DNA of 64,000 nt from an uncultured Parabacteroides sp. (GCF_902493135.1 NZ_CABUOD010000005.1:1-64000); one strand, 5' to 3'; counted from the stretch's first letter, positions 46,828 through 56,234 are shown. Notes: generated from the letters alone by a model not told the origin. Program-made: numbers and translations.

Positions 46828-47634
46828 GTGAAATCTTTTATTTGCATCCTGCTGGCATTATTTCAGTTTACAATATTTACGGCGGTTGGGGCGGTTCGCG
46901 AGCCTTCCTTGCCTGAATCGCCTCTACGCCTTTCCGTGTCCGATGCGGAGGCACGGGACGACAGCACATCCCGGATGTCCGTCGTCGAATATAAATTCAA
47001 GCCGAAAAGCCTGATCCTTCCCGCTTCCCTGATAACAGTCGGGGCGATCGGCACTGCCATAGACGGGATGAATGATTTCCACCTCTTTTCCCGCAAAGAT
47101 TCCGTTAGGAAGATACGGATCGACGATTATATGGAATGGGGGATGCTGGGTTGGGTATTCGTATGCGACCTGATGGGGAAGGAGAAGCATAACTGGGTGG
47201 ATCAACTCTGCTTAGTCGTTATTGCCGAAGGCTTCAATGCCGCCATGACACGGACGGTCAAGTACACGGTGGATGAAATACGCCCCGACGGCGGTCCTCA
47301 CTCGTTCCCTTCCGGACATACCGCCAATGCTTTCTTGGGTGCGCATATCGCTTGGAAGGAGTTGAAGGACAGCAGCCCGGTGTTGGCCTATTCCGGCTAT
47401 GCGCTGGCAACCTTCGTCGCCTGTTCGCGCTTGTACAACAACCGGCATTGGGTGGCCGATGTGGTGGCGGGGGCCGGTTTCGGTATCCTTTCCGTCGAAC
47501 TCGCCTACTTGACTTATTTCCCTATCCGCAACGCGATCGCCCGCAAAATCAATATGAAGGGAAGCGACCGCCTCGTCGTCGCTCCGACGCTCCGCCCAGA
47601 TGGAGGTGCCCTCTATCTGTCATGGAAGTTTTGA
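46828..47634 (+). CDS. PAP2-family phosphatase
   Basis: A 268-residue membrane-associated acid phosphatase of the PAP2 superfamily. The three-part motif is complete: KYTVDEIRPDG (KX6RP), HSFPSGHTANAF (PSGH) and CSRLYNNRHWVADVVAG (SRX5HX3D). An N-terminal hydrophobic segment (about 4-20) is a signal peptide or anchor. It probably dephosphorylates undecaprenyl pyrophosphate, phosphatidic acid or a lipid A phosphate in the periplasm; the precise substrate is open. Start is GTG at 46828 because an upstream TTG lies inside the promoter. Confidence 0.88.
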   Translation: MKSFICILLALFQFTIFTAVGAVREPSLPESPLRLSVSDAEARDDSTSRMSVVEYKFKPKSLILPASLITVGAIGTAIDGMNDFHLFSRKDSVRKIRIDDYMEWGMLGWVFVCDLMGKEKHNWVDQLCLVVIAEGFNAAMTRTVKYTVDEIRPDGGPHSFPSGHTANAFLGAHIAWKELKDSSPVLAYSGYALATFVACSRLYNNRHWVADVVAGAGFGILSVELAYLTYFPIRNAIARKINMKGSDRLVVAPTLRPDGGALYLSWKF

Positions 47635-47673
47635 GAAATATCATCATTCCCTCTATTTTTTAATTCTTAATTT

Positions 47674-49194
47674 TTAATTCTTAATTCCCGAAATCTCCAT
47701 CAGCTCCTCAATAAACGTCCGGTCATTGCTGAGGCGGGGGATTTTGTGCTGGCCGCCTAATTTCCCTTTCCGGCGGAGCCATTCGTAGAAGGTCCCTTCG
47801 CGGGCAATCAATATCTCCAGCGGTTGGAGGGAAATTTCTTTATAACGTTTTGCCTCGTAGTCGGAGTTAAGCTGTTGTAAGGTCTTGTCCAGCAAGGAAG
47901 CGAATTCATCCAGCGAAGGCGGCATTTTTTCGAATTCGATCATCCATTGATGGCGGCCTTTCGCCTTGTCCAGCATGAAGAGGGGAGCGGCGGTGTATTC
48001 TTTCACTTTGGCTCCCGTCAAGCGGCAGGCGCTGCTGATCGCCTTGTCTGCATTGTCTACCATCAACTCTTCGCCGAAGGCATTGATAAAGTTCTTGGTA
48101 CGTCCCGATATCACGAACTTGTGCGGATAGAGGGAGGTGAAACGGACCGTGTCGCCGATCTGGTAACGCCACAATCCGCCGGAGGTCGTGATCACCATCG
48201 CATAGTTTTTCCCCACCTCTACGGCTTCTAACGGAAGGACGGTCGGGTGTTCGCTGCCCACCTCGCCCACTGGGATGAATTCATAGAAGATGCCGTAGTC
48301 GATCATCAGCAGCAGGCTGTGTTCCGCCGGATCGTCCTGGAGGCCGAAAAAACCTTCCGATGCGTTGTAGGTTTCCATGTATTGCATCCGGTCCGAGGGG
48401 ATCAACGCCTTGTACTGGTCCCGGTACGGCTCGAAACTGATCCCGCCGTGGAAGAATACCTCCATATTGGGCCAGACGTCCGTTAGGTATTCGCATCCCG
48501 CCTTTTGCAACACAGCCTTGATCAGTACCAGCATCCACGAGGGGACGCCGGACAGGCTGTTCACGTCGGCTTTCCAGGTGCTTTCGACGATCGCTTTGAT
48601 CTTGCTTTCCCATTCATCCATCAGGATGATCTTCTTGTCGGGGACGCGGATCAGGTTGACAAGCGGGTTCAGGTTCTGCAACAGGACGGCCGAAAGGTCC
48701 CCGCAATGCGCATTCCGGTTCAAAGGGGAAGGGCTGTGGCTTCCGCCTAAGATTAGCCCTTTGCTGGAAAAGAAACGGCTGTCGGGATTATTCCGGAGAT
48801 AGATGGAGACGGTGTCGAAGCCGCCTTTGTAATGACACCCTTTCAGGATTTCGGGCGTGACGGGAAGGAACTTGCTTTTGTCGTTCGTGGTGCCGCTGCT
48901 TTTTGCGTACCACCGCACGACCGAAGGCCAGAGGATATTCCTTTCTCCGTTTATCATACGGGTGATGTATGGCTTTAGGTCGTCGTAGGTCTGCAAGGGA
49001 ATCCGCTCACAAAAGTCTGCATATCCCTGAATGTTTTCGTAGTCGTATTTCAGGCCCCACTCGGTGCTTCGGGCGGCAGACAGAAGGGATTTCAACTGTC
49101 TGTGCTGGATGGCGTCTGCATCCTGCGCAAACTTTGCGATCTCTTTTTGCCGTGGGCGGAAGAGTAGTGATATTGTATTTGTCAGAATATCCAT
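47674..49194 (-). CDS. GH3-family (auxin-responsive promoter-like) acyl-adenylating protein
   Basis: A 506-residue protein of the bacterial GH3 family. The ATP-binding YAKSSGTTNDKSKFLP (motif 1), YNASEGFFGLQDD (motif 2) and TTSGGLWRYQIGDTVRF (motif 3) are intact. Plant GH3 enzymes conjugate acyl acids to amino acids; the bacterial substrates are not established. Length fits the bacterial group. It is transcribed divergently from pfkA with a promoter box 25-30 bp before the ATG. Converges with the PAP2 gene. Confidence 0.9.
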   Translation of the reverse strand: MDILTNTISLLFRPRQKEIAKFAQDADAIQHRQLKSLLSAARSTEWGLKYDYENIQGYADFCERIPLQTYDDLKPYITRMINGERNILWPSVVRWYAKSSGTTNDKSKFLPVTPEILKGCHYKGGFDTVSIYLRNNPDSRFFSSKGLILGGSHSPSPLNRNAHCGDLSAVLLQNLNPLVNLIRVPDKKIILMDEWESKIKAIVESTWKADVNSLSGVPSWMLVLIKAVLQKAGCEYLTDVWPNMEVFFHGGISFEPYRDQYKALIPSDRMQYMETYNASEGFFGLQDDPAEHSLLLMIDYGIFYEFIPVGEVGSEHPTVLPLEAVEVGKNYAMVITTSGGLWRYQIGDTVRFTSLYPHKFVISGRTKNFINAFGEELMVDNADKAISSACRLTGAKVKEYTAAPLFMLDKAKGRHQWMIEFEKMPPSLDEFASLLDKTLQQLNSDYEAKRYKEISLQPLEILIAREGTFYEWLRRKGKLGGQHKIPRLSNDRTFIEELMEISGIKN

Positions 49195-49217
49195 GCTCCT
49201 GTTGTTTGAATTGCATG

Positions 49218-49225
49218 CAAAGATA
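49218..49225 (-). promoter_or_regulatory. -7 box of the GH3 gene
   Basis: Minus-strand TATCTTTG, 24 bp before the ATG. It lies back to back with the identical plus-strand box of the phosphofructokinase gene, 12 bp away. Confidence 0.6.
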
Positions 49226-49237
49226 CGATAATTTCCG

Positions 49238-49245
49238 TATCTTTG
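49238..49245 (+). promoter_or_regulatory. -7 box of the phosphofructokinase gene
   Basis: TATCTTTG, 29 bp before the ATG at 49274. Close apposition with the divergent box suggests that only one side is transcribed at a time. Confidence 0.6.
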
Positions 49246-49273
49246 TTGGACAAGTACTTAATCCGAAAAAACG

Positions 49274-50287
49274 ATGAAAATAGGTATCCTTTCCTCCGGC
49301 GGCGATTGTCCCGGAATAAACGCCACGATACGCGGTGTCGGTAAAACGGCCATTATGCACTATGGCATGGAAGTCATCGGCATACACAGCGGCTTTGTTG
49401 GCCTGCTGAATAAAGATGTCCAGACTTTCGACGAACGCAGCCTTTCCGGTATCCTGAACCTGGGCGGTACGATCCTGGGGACTTCCCGCGAGAAACCTTT
49501 CCGTAAACTCTTGGCTTCGGGCGAAAGCGAGAAGCCGCAGCTCATCAGGCAGAATTATGAAGAACTCGGCCTGGACTGCCTTGTCTGCATCGGCGGCAAC
49601 GGGACGCAGAAAACCGCCGGCATGCTCTCGGCGATGGGTCTGAACGTGATCGGCGTGCCGAAGACTATCGACAACGATATCTGGGGAACGGACATAACCT
49701 TCGGGTTCGATACGGCTGTCAATATCGCGACCGAAGCGATCGACCGCCTGCATTCGACTGCCAGTTCGCACAAGCGGGTGATGGTGGTGGAGGTGATGGG
49801 ACATCATGCCGGCTGGATCGCGCTGTATGCCGGGATGGCCGGAGGCGCCGATGTGATCCTGTTGCCTGAACTGGGCTTCGATATGGACAAGATAAACGAA
49901 GTGATCCTGGACCGTGCCCGCCGTGGTAAGCCCTATTCCATCGTGGTTGTGGCTGAAGGGATCGAAACGCCCGACAAGGAGCGTCCTTCCGTCTATGTGA
50001 CGCGTGTCATAGAGGAGGCGACCGGGATCGAAAGCCGCGATACGGTCTTGGGATATATCCAGCGCGGAGGCAATCCTTCTCCTTTCGACCGCAATTTGGC
50101 TACCCGCCTGGGCGGACATGCTACGGAACTGATCGCGAACAGGCAATTCGGACGGATGGTTTGCATGAGAGGCAGTGAAGTCGAGTCGATCCCTCTTTCG
50201 GAGGTGGCCGGTAAGTTGAAATTGGTGACTCCCGGACATGATCTGATCGTTCAGGGAAAACGGATGGGAATCTCCTTCGGAAATTGA
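49274..50287 (+). CDS. pfkA: 6-phosphofructokinase family enzyme
   Basis: A 337-residue phosphofructokinase, which phosphorylates fructose 6-phosphate in glycolysis. GGDCPGINATIRG binds the nucleotide, PKTIDND (Asp133, Asp135) is the catalytic loop, and MGHHAGWIALYAG and RGGNPSPFDR complete the sugar site. Odd point: the nucleotide/metal loop reads GGNGT (Asn109), where E. coli PfkA has GGDG with Asp103. The following glycine favours ATP over pyrophosphate, and the lysine of PKTIDND is shared with non-allosteric and pyrophosphate-type relatives. Lies beside the acpP-fabF-rnc cluster; convergent with rnc by 3 bp. Confidence 0.87.
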   Translation: MKIGILSSGGDCPGINATIRGVGKTAIMHYGMEVIGIHSGFVGLLNKDVQTFDERSLSGILNLGGTILGTSREKPFRKLLASGESEKPQLIRQNYEELGLDCLVCIGGNGTQKTAGMLSAMGLNVIGVPKTIDNDIWGTDITFGFDTAVNIATEAIDRLHSTASSHKRVMVVEVMGHHAGWIALYAGMAGGADVILLPELGFDMDKINEVILDRARRGKPYSIVVVAEGIETPDKERPSVYVTRVIEEATGIESRDTVLGYIQRGGNPSPFDRNLATRLGGHATELIANRQFGRMVCMRGSEVESIPLSEVAGKLKLVTPGHDLIVQGKRMGISFGN

Positions 50288-50290
50288 AAA

Positions 50291-51211
50291 TTAGCTTTCG
50301 GCGGGAACGGTTTCCATGCTTGTTTCCGCTTTTCTTTTTTCCGTGCCGTTCATTTCCATTTCAGTTGTTTCCTGTGCGTTGTTCTCTACGGCTTCTTCTG
50401 GGAGTTCCTCGAACTCGTTCTCGGCTGTGTTCTCGCCGGTTTTCTTCTTCTTGAGTTCCGAGATGAATTGCTGGAATGTTTTGTCGGTTCGTAGTTTCTT
50501 GATCGCCATCTTGGCGGCGCTTTGCTGGGATTCTTTTTTCGAATAGCCGATGCCTACGCCTATCTGTGTGTCGGAAAGCGTCACGCCTGTCTGGAACACC
50601 GGGTTCCCGTCGTTGTCGGTAAACGATTCGATCAGGTCGAACGATATTTCGAGCTTGTTCTTCTGGCTCCATTCGATCAGGCTCGATTTGAAATTGACCT
50701 CTTTGCGGGCGATCGTTTCCAGGTTGACATATTTCTTGATGAGCACATTCTGGATGAAGTTGTAGCAGACCTCATAGCCCTGGTCCAGGTAGATCGCGCC
50801 GATCAGTGCTTCGAGGGCATTTCCATACATGTGGTTGTTGTGAGAGCTTAGTTTGGCAGAGTACACGACCATCTTGTCGAGTCCCAGTTCGACGGCAACG
50901 CGGTTCATCGTTTCGCGCTGTACGATTTTGGAGCGGGTGTTGGTCAGGAAACCTTCCCGCTTGTTCTGAAAGTGTTTGTAAACGATATCGCCTACGACTG
51001 CATCCAATATGGCATCGCCCAAAAACTCCAACCGTTCGTTGTTCAGCCATCTGCCGTCACCGCTTTCTACGGATGAGGATTTATGGAGGAAGGCTTGTTC
51101 ATAAAGGTGGATGTTATCGGGATAAAAACCGAGTATCTTGTATAAAGAAGAATAAGGCTCCTTACCCATGTTCTTGAGGAGCCTTATTCTTTTGTATAAC
51201 TTTGTAAACAC
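50291..51211 (-). CDS. rnc: Ribonuclease III
   Basis: A 306-residue double-strand-specific endoribonuclease. The RNase III signature NNERLEFLGDAILDAVVGD holds the catalytic acidic residues; a double-stranded RNA-binding domain follows (about residues 180-250, GVGIGYSKKESQQSAAKMAI). The last 50 residues are an acidic low-complexity tail, longer than usual. GTG at 51211 is chosen: it lies 1 bp beyond the fabF stop codon, and KRIRLLKNMGKEPYSS aligns with the Bacteroidetes N-terminus. It processes rRNA and mRNA and is coupled to fabF. Confidence 0.93.
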   Translation of the reverse strand: MFTKLYKRIRLLKNMGKEPYSSLYKILGFYPDNIHLYEQAFLHKSSSVESGDGRWLNNERLEFLGDAILDAVVGDIVYKHFQNKREGFLTNTRSKIVQRETMNRVAVELGLDKMVVYSAKLSSHNNHMYGNALEALIGAIYLDQGYEVCYNFIQNVLIKKYVNLETIARKEVNFKSSLIEWSQKNKLEISFDLIESFTDNDGNPVFQTGVTLSDTQIGVGIGYSKKESQQSAAKMAIKKLRTDKTFQQFISELKKKKTGENTAENEFEELPEEAVENNAQETTEMEMNGTEKRKAETSMETVPAES

Positions 51212-51212
51212 G

Positions 51213-52478
51213 TTACTTCACAAATTTTTTTACAATAGCACAAGCATTGTGCCCGCCGAACCCGAAGGTGTTGGACAGTGCTGCCCGCACTTCTCTTTTT
51301 TGAGCTTTATTGAATGTGAAATTCAGTTTATGATCGATTTCCGGATCATCGTCACCTTCTGCATGATTGATCGTGGGAGGTACGATACCGTCTTTAATTG
51401 CCATAATGCAAAGGATTGCCTCCAATGCTCCGGTGGCACCTAAGAGGTGACCTGTCATTGATTTCGTCGAGCTGATATTCAGGTTGTAGGCGTGATCTCC
51501 GAAGATTTCTTTGATCGCCTTTACTTCCGAAATATCTCCTACCGGGGTAGAGGTCCCGTGGACATTGATATAATCGATGTCTTCCGGAGCCATTTCCGCA
51601 TCTTCCAATGCGTTTCGCATCACCAACTTGGCTCCTAATCCGTCCGGATGGGAAGCGGTCAGGTGGTAAGCATCGGCAGACATGCCGGTTCCGGCAATTT
51701 CGCAATATATTTTAGCTCCGCGAGCCAAAGCGTGTTCCATCTCTTCCAGGACCAGACAGGCACCGCCTTCTCCCATCACGAATCCGTCACGGCTTGCGCT
51801 GAACGGGCGGGAAGCGGTTTCGGGCGAATCGTTGCGGGTCGACAGCGCGTTCATCGAGTTGAACCCGCCGACGCCTGATTCCGAAATGGCGGCTTCGGCG
51901 CCACCGGTTATGATCACGTTTGCTTTTCCCAGACGGATATAGTTGAACGCGTCAGCGATCGCGTTGGTAGAAGATGCACAAGCGGATACTGTCGCAAAGT
52001 TGGGGCCGTGGAATCCGTAAAGCATGGAGATATGCCCGGCTGCAATATCGGAGATCATCTTCGGGATGAAGAACGGATTGAACTTAGGACCGATCGTGTC
52101 TTTGATCTTTGCATATCCTAATACCTCTTCGTCGAATGTCTTGATACCGCCGATACCGGAGGCGAAGATAACGCCGATACGGTCCTTGTCTTCCTTGTCC
52201 AAGTCCATAGCTGCGTCTTCAATCGCTTGTTTTGCGGCATTTATTGCGAATAAACTATAACGGTCACACTTGCGGGCTTCCTTCCGATCCATTACTGTCA
52301 ACGGGTCGAAGCCTTTTACTTCGCATGCAAATTGTGTCTTGAATTTGGATGCATCAAACTGAGTAATAGGCCCGGCTCCACTCTTCCCATTGATAATACC
52401 TTCCCATGTTTCCGGAAGAGTATTACCAAGAGGAGTAATAGCTCCAAGACCTGTTACCACAACTCTTTTTAATTCCAT
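51213..52478 (-). CDS. fabF: 3-oxoacyl-[acyl-carrier-protein] synthase II
   Basis: A 421-residue condensing enzyme of fatty-acid elongation. The active-site cysteine is Cys167 in TVSACASSTNAIADAF; the two histidines lie in NVHGTSTPVGD and KSMTGHLLGATG. GFGGHNACAIVKKFVK closes the protein. It uses ACP thioesters made by the adjacent acpP product. It lies 21 bp after acpP and is followed by rnc, the standard Bacteroidetes order. Confidence 0.96.
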   Translation of the reverse strand: MELKRVVVTGLGAITPLGNTLPETWEGIINGKSGAGPITQFDASKFKTQFACEVKGFDPLTVMDRKEARKCDRYSLFAINAAKQAIEDAAMDLDKEDKDRIGVIFASGIGGIKTFDEEVLGYAKIKDTIGPKFNPFFIPKMISDIAAGHISMLYGFHGPNFATVSACASSTNAIADAFNYIRLGKANVIITGGAEAAISESGVGGFNSMNALSTRNDSPETASRPFSASRDGFVMGEGGACLVLEEMEHALARGAKIYCEIAGTGMSADAYHLTASHPDGLGAKLVMRNALEDAEMAPEDIDYINVHGTSTPVGDISEVKAIKEIFGDHAYNLNISSTKSMTGHLLGATGALEAILCIMAIKDGIVPPTINHAEGDDDPEIDHKLNFTFNKAQKREVRAALSNTFGFGGHNACAIVKKFVK

Positions 52479-52499
52479 ACCTTTAATTAAAAGGATTGA

Positions 52500-52736
52500 T
52501 TACTTCGCGTTAGCTTCGATGTAAGCAATGGCGTCGCCTACAGTTGTAATCTTTTCTGCTTGATCATCAGGAATAGAAATACCGAATTCCTTTTCGAATT
52601 CCATAATCAGTTCTACAGTGTCAAGAGAGTCTGCTCCTAAATCGTTAGTAAAGCTTGCTTCGTTTGTAACTTCTGTTTCTTCAACACTTAACTTGTCAAC
52701 GATGATAGCTTTTACTCTTTCAGCAACTTCAGACAT
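52500..52736 (-). CDS. acpP: Acyl carrier protein
   Basis: A 78-residue acidic carrier. The phosphopantetheine attachment serine is Ser37 in LGADSLDTVELIM, the DSL motif. It carries acyl chains for fatty-acid synthesis and is the first gene of the acpP-fabF-rnc operon, divergent from purN. Confidence 0.96.
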   Translation of the reverse strand: MSEVAERVKAIIVDKLSVEETEVTNEASFTNDLGADSLDTVELIMEFEKEFGISIPDDQAEKITTVGDAIAYIEANAK

Positions 52737-52890
52737 AACTTTTTCAATTTAGATTAATAAATACGAATATACTTTTTAAATTTGCAGTGCAAAGAAAAGA
52801 ATTTTTTATGTTACAAAACAAATTTAATGAGCTAAAAATGTGGAAAACTGCACATTTTATCTTTTCTTGTGCACAAAAACAGGAGAAAAC

Positions 52891-53457
52891 ATGAAAAACG
52901 TAGCAATTTTTGCCTCCGGGTCGGGTACGAACGCGGAGAATATCGCCCGATATTTCTCTAAAAGTGAAAGTATTAAAGTCGCGGTTGTTTTGTCTAACAA
53001 CCGGAACGTAGGCGTGCATGCCCGTGTGAACAGGTTGGGGGTTCCTTCGTTTGTCTTTTCGAGGGAGGATTTTGCAGACGGGGGACCTGTCTTGGCAAAA
53101 CTTGCCGAGTACGACACGGACCTGGTGGTCCTTGCCGGCTTCATGAATAAGATTTCCGCGCCTCTGCTGAATGCCTATCCGGGTAAAATCATCAATATCC
53201 ATCCCGCCCTTCTGCCTAAATTCGGTGGCAAAGGCATGTACGGGATGCATGTGCACGAGGCGGTCGTTGCCGCCGGCGAACGCGAGACCGGCATTACCAT
53301 CCATTACATAGACGAGCATTATGATGAGGGGACGGTTATCTTCCAGGCAAAATGTCCCGTCCTGCCCTCCGATACGCCGGAAGAGGTCGCCGCGAAAGTG
53401 CATGCGCTGGAATACGCCCATTATCCTCATATTATAGAAGAACTGATCGGTGGGTAG
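52891..53457 (+). CDS. purN: Phosphoribosylglycinamide formyltransferase
   Basis: A 188-residue GART enzyme, which adds a formyl group to GAR in purine synthesis. The N-terminal FASGSGTNAENI binds the phosphate, and NIHPALLPKFGGKGMYG and GITIHYIDEHYDEG hold the catalytic Asn-His-Asp set. ATG at 52891 is chosen; a longer TTG start at 52840 would add residues not found in the family. Its stop codon lies inside the first box of repeat array B. Confidence 0.95.
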   Translation: MKNVAIFASGSGTNAENIARYFSKSESIKVAVVLSNNRNVGVHARVNRLGVPSFVFSREDFADGGPVLAKLAEYDTDLVVLAGFMNKISAPLLNAYPGKIINIHPALLPKFGGKGMYGMHVHEAVVAAGERETGITIHYIDEHYDEGTVIFQAKCPVLPSDTPEEVAAKVHALEYAHYPHIIEELIGG

Positions 53458-53541
53458 TAAAAGTTTCCCTTTGATGAAACTTTTGTTTCATGCCGGAGAA
53501 ACTTTTGTTTCATGCGCAGGAAACTTTTTGAAACTCCCGGA
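53454..53541. repeat. Array B: 14-bp palindromic boxes at 22-bp spacing
   Basis: Boxes begin at 53454, 53476, 53498 and 53520, all in 22-bp register. Two are identical perfect-arm boxes GAAACTTTTGTTTC (53476, 53498); the flanking ones are degenerate (GTAGTAAAAGTTTC, GAAACTTTTTGAAA), and a weak fifth starts at 53542. Spacers are 8 bp (ATGCCGGA, ATGCGCAG). It fills the gap between convergent purN and the TonB receptor gene. Confidence 0.85.
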
Positions 53542-53553
53542 GAAAAACCGGCA

Positions 53554-56223
53554 TCAGAAGCTCGCGCTCAACTGCATGACATAGGTGCGGGGCGCGGCGA
53601 CCAGCATCGGACGCGTACAGTATTCTTTGTTGAACAGGTTGTTCACCATGAACTGGAAGGATAGCTCCTTCGTGATCTTCACGCCTGCACGCAGGTCGAC
53701 CACGCAGTAGGGCGTGTTGTTCTTCGCCCAATAGGAGTGAAGCGTTTGCCCGTCCACGTTGCCGAAGAGGATGTCGCGCACGTAGTCCATGATCTCCGGC
53801 TGCTCCTTCGCCCGCTCGTCCACCATCAGGTAGTCGACGGCCAATGTCTTGCTTTTCCATACGATATTGGTTCCCAGCGTCAGCCGTTTCCACTGGAAGT
53901 CGAGGACGGCTTTCACGGTGTGTTTCTGGCGGTACTTCAGGTATTTGGATGTGTTGGACTTCTCTTTCATGCGTATCGGATCGTCGTAGGTGGCTTCTTC
54001 CTCGTTCTTTTTCTTGTAGCCGGCGTCTTCCGGTTCGATGAATACATACCCTAAGTTGTAGCTCAATGTGGTGTTGGGGGTGAACGTGCAGACGCCGTTC
54101 GTACTGATTTCCGTCCCGTAGATTCGCGCTTTCGACACGTTATAGAACTGTGCGCCGACTCCCGGCATCTGTCCCTGGGTGATCATGCCCAGGAGGTCGC
54201 GCGTCCCGTTGATATACTGCAAAGTCGTATTGTTGAAAATCCCGAAGCGAAATTCGATCATGTCGGTGTACTGGGTATAGAACCCCGCCAGGTCGAAGAA
54301 TCCCGCCAAGTTGCCGAACTTGTATCCCTGTTTGAAGCCCAGTTCGGCGTTCACGCCCTTTTCGGCATTCACTTCCCTGTTCGGGTACACGCCGACGCCG
54401 CCGATGTCCTTGCGGGCATATTTCTCGGTCAGCGAAGGATAGCGGTAGCCTTGCCCGAAGCTGGCGCGGATAAAGCTGTAGTCGGCAAGCTGGTAGTTCA
54501 GTCCGGCACGGAAGATCGGTTTGACCGGAATCCGGGTCCCGAACAGTTGGGTATCCGCTTCCCGCAGGTATCCGTCCACCCGGTAATATTCGGCACGCAT
54601 ACCGGCCGATACGCTCAGGCGGTCGAAGAAACGCTGGTCGTACTGGACGAACAGGGCGGCGTTGTCGCTGTCGTGCGTCCCGGTCGTTTTCGAAACGCTT
54701 TTCATGTGTTCGTAGGTCGCTCCGGCGGTGATCTGGCTCCCGCCGTCCCATTTCTTGTTGAACTGGTAGTCTACATAGTAGGTATAGTTCTTGTCCGTCC
54801 CTTTGGGCGCACTCTCCTTGTTGTTGTTCATCACCCAGGAGATCAGGTCGCAGTAGTCGGCTGTCGTGGCAGTCGGGAATACTCCGTTCAGGATGTTGAC
54901 GGCCCCGTCCACGATCCCGTTCAGGTCGCCTTGCAATATCGGCTGGATCAACGGGAAGAACGGGCTGTAGTCTCCGTTCTTGATGTTGTCGATATAGGCG
55001 TTGACCGTGGCGGCATCGCTCCCCATATTGCTTAAGATGTCGTCGAGCGACTTGCGGGCGGAACTTCCGTCGATGATGTTGTCCCCCCGGTAATAGAAAC
55101 GGGCCTTGATCTTATGCGAGGTGTTGCCGGCCGGATTGGTGAAGTTGAAAAAGGGGTCGATATAGAAGGTGTTCCCCTTGCGCCCCATGTTGGCGATAGA
55201 CGACGGTTGGTAGACTTCCACCGGCGAACGCCAGATGAAGAAGTCGGCATATTTGTCGGCCAGGTAGTTGAAGTTGAACCCGTAGTTCAGGAGCTTCCCT
55301 TCTTTCATCGGATGGTGGTACGTCATATTGCCTCCGAACCGCAGTCGCCGGTTGTATCCCTGCTCGCGGTATCCGTCGTCGGAAAACAGGTTGAGTCCTC
55401 CCGACACGTCGAAGTTCCCGATCCGCCGTGCGTGCGAGACGTCCGCCCCTTCGTATTCGTCATGAGCCGGATGGTCGTAGATCCCGACATAGGTGCGGGC
55501 GCTTGTGACCGGCGTGAGTCCCGGCCGTTTCGTGCGGATATTGATCACCCCGTTCAGGGCGGATGAACCGTAGAGCACGGAGGAGGCGCCCTTCATCACC
55601 TCTACCTGTTCGATGTTTTCGAGCGGGACGATGTTCCAGTTGATCACTCCGTTGCCCGAACTCAGTGCGCTCATGCCGTCCACCAGCACAAGGCTGCGCG
55701 AACCGACCCCGTATGTCCATCCGTTTCCGCCGCGGATGGAGGGCTGCTTGTCGTTGATATCCACGCCCGGCATCGTGTTCAGTGTCGAACTCAGGTCGGT
55801 CGGCGCCTGCCGGGCGATATCGCCCGCTTTCAGCAGGTCCATCGAGACGGTGACGTCGCTTAGTTTCTGTTCGAAGCGTCCGGCGCTGACCACCACGTCT
55901 CCCAGCAGGTTCGCCTTGATGTTCATATAGACATCTTTTGTCTTGATCTCCCCTTTGCGGAGTACCAGCGGGAGCTGTTCGTTTTCGTATCCGATGTAGC
56001 TGAACAGGAGGTCGGTCCCCCCTTCCGGCAGCGCGATTTCGTAGGCTCCGTCGGTATCCGATATGGTTCCGTTCGTATCCCCGTTTATTTTCTTGTAGGT
56101 GATGTTGACGCCCGGCAGCGGTTCATGGGTTTCCGCGTCATAGACGTGCCCTTTCACTGTTTGTCCGAATGCGGCTCCGGTGAAGAGCGACAGGGCGAAA
56201 ATCAGGATATATAGCTTTTTCAT
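53554..56223 (-). CDS. TonB-dependent outer-membrane receptor
   Basis: An 889-residue receptor. Signal peptide about 1-20 (AAFGQ), carboxypeptidase-D-like domain (about 22-105, VKGHVYDAETHEPLPG), plug (about 110-230, PSIRGGNGWTYGVGSRSLVLVDG), then a beta-barrel ending in an aromatic residue (YVMQLSASF). The barrel contains an unusual helical insertion around residues 390-460. Substrate unknown; metal chelate, cobamide or peptide are all possible. It is followed 11 bp later, in the same direction on the minus strand, by nothing; upstream of it the DUF4925 lipoprotein gene ends 11 bp before it, so the two are cotranscribed. Confidence 0.9.
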   Translation of the reverse strand: MKKLYILIFALSLFTGAAFGQTVKGHVYDAETHEPLPGVNITYKKINGDTNGTISDTDGAYEIALPEGGTDLLFSYIGYENEQLPLVLRKGEIKTKDVYMNIKANLLGDVVVSAGRFEQKLSDVTVSMDLLKAGDIARQAPTDLSSTLNTMPGVDINDKQPSIRGGNGWTYGVGSRSLVLVDGMSALSSGNGVINWNIVPLENIEQVEVMKGASSVLYGSSALNGVINIRTKRPGLTPVTSARTYVGIYDHPAHDEYEGADVSHARRIGNFDVSGGLNLFSDDGYREQGYNRRLRFGGNMTYHHPMKEGKLLNYGFNFNYLADKYADFFIWRSPVEVYQPSSIANMGRKGNTFYIDPFFNFTNPAGNTSHKIKARFYYRGDNIIDGSSARKSLDDILSNMGSDAATVNAYIDNIKNGDYSPFFPLIQPILQGDLNGIVDGAVNILNGVFPTATTADYCDLISWVMNNNKESAPKGTDKNYTYYVDYQFNKKWDGGSQITAGATYEHMKSVSKTTGTHDSDNAALFVQYDQRFFDRLSVSAGMRAEYYRVDGYLREADTQLFGTRIPVKPIFRAGLNYQLADYSFIRASFGQGYRYPSLTEKYARKDIGGVGVYPNREVNAEKGVNAELGFKQGYKFGNLAGFFDLAGFYTQYTDMIEFRFGIFNNTTLQYINGTRDLLGMITQGQMPGVGAQFYNVSKARIYGTEISTNGVCTFTPNTTLSYNLGYVFIEPEDAGYKKKNEEEATYDDPIRMKEKSNTSKYLKYRQKHTVKAVLDFQWKRLTLGTNIVWKSKTLAVDYLMVDERAKEQPEIMDYVRDILFGNVDGQTLHSYWAKNNTPYCVVDLRAGVKITKELSFQFMVNNLFNKEYCTRPMLVAAPRTYVMQLSASF

Positions 56224-56234
56224 GCGGATTGCTT

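Noticed and set aside
52840..52890. TTG-initiated extension of purN
   Set aside because: Adds 17 residues not seen in the GART family; ATG 52891 begins exactly at the conserved MKNVAIFASGSG.
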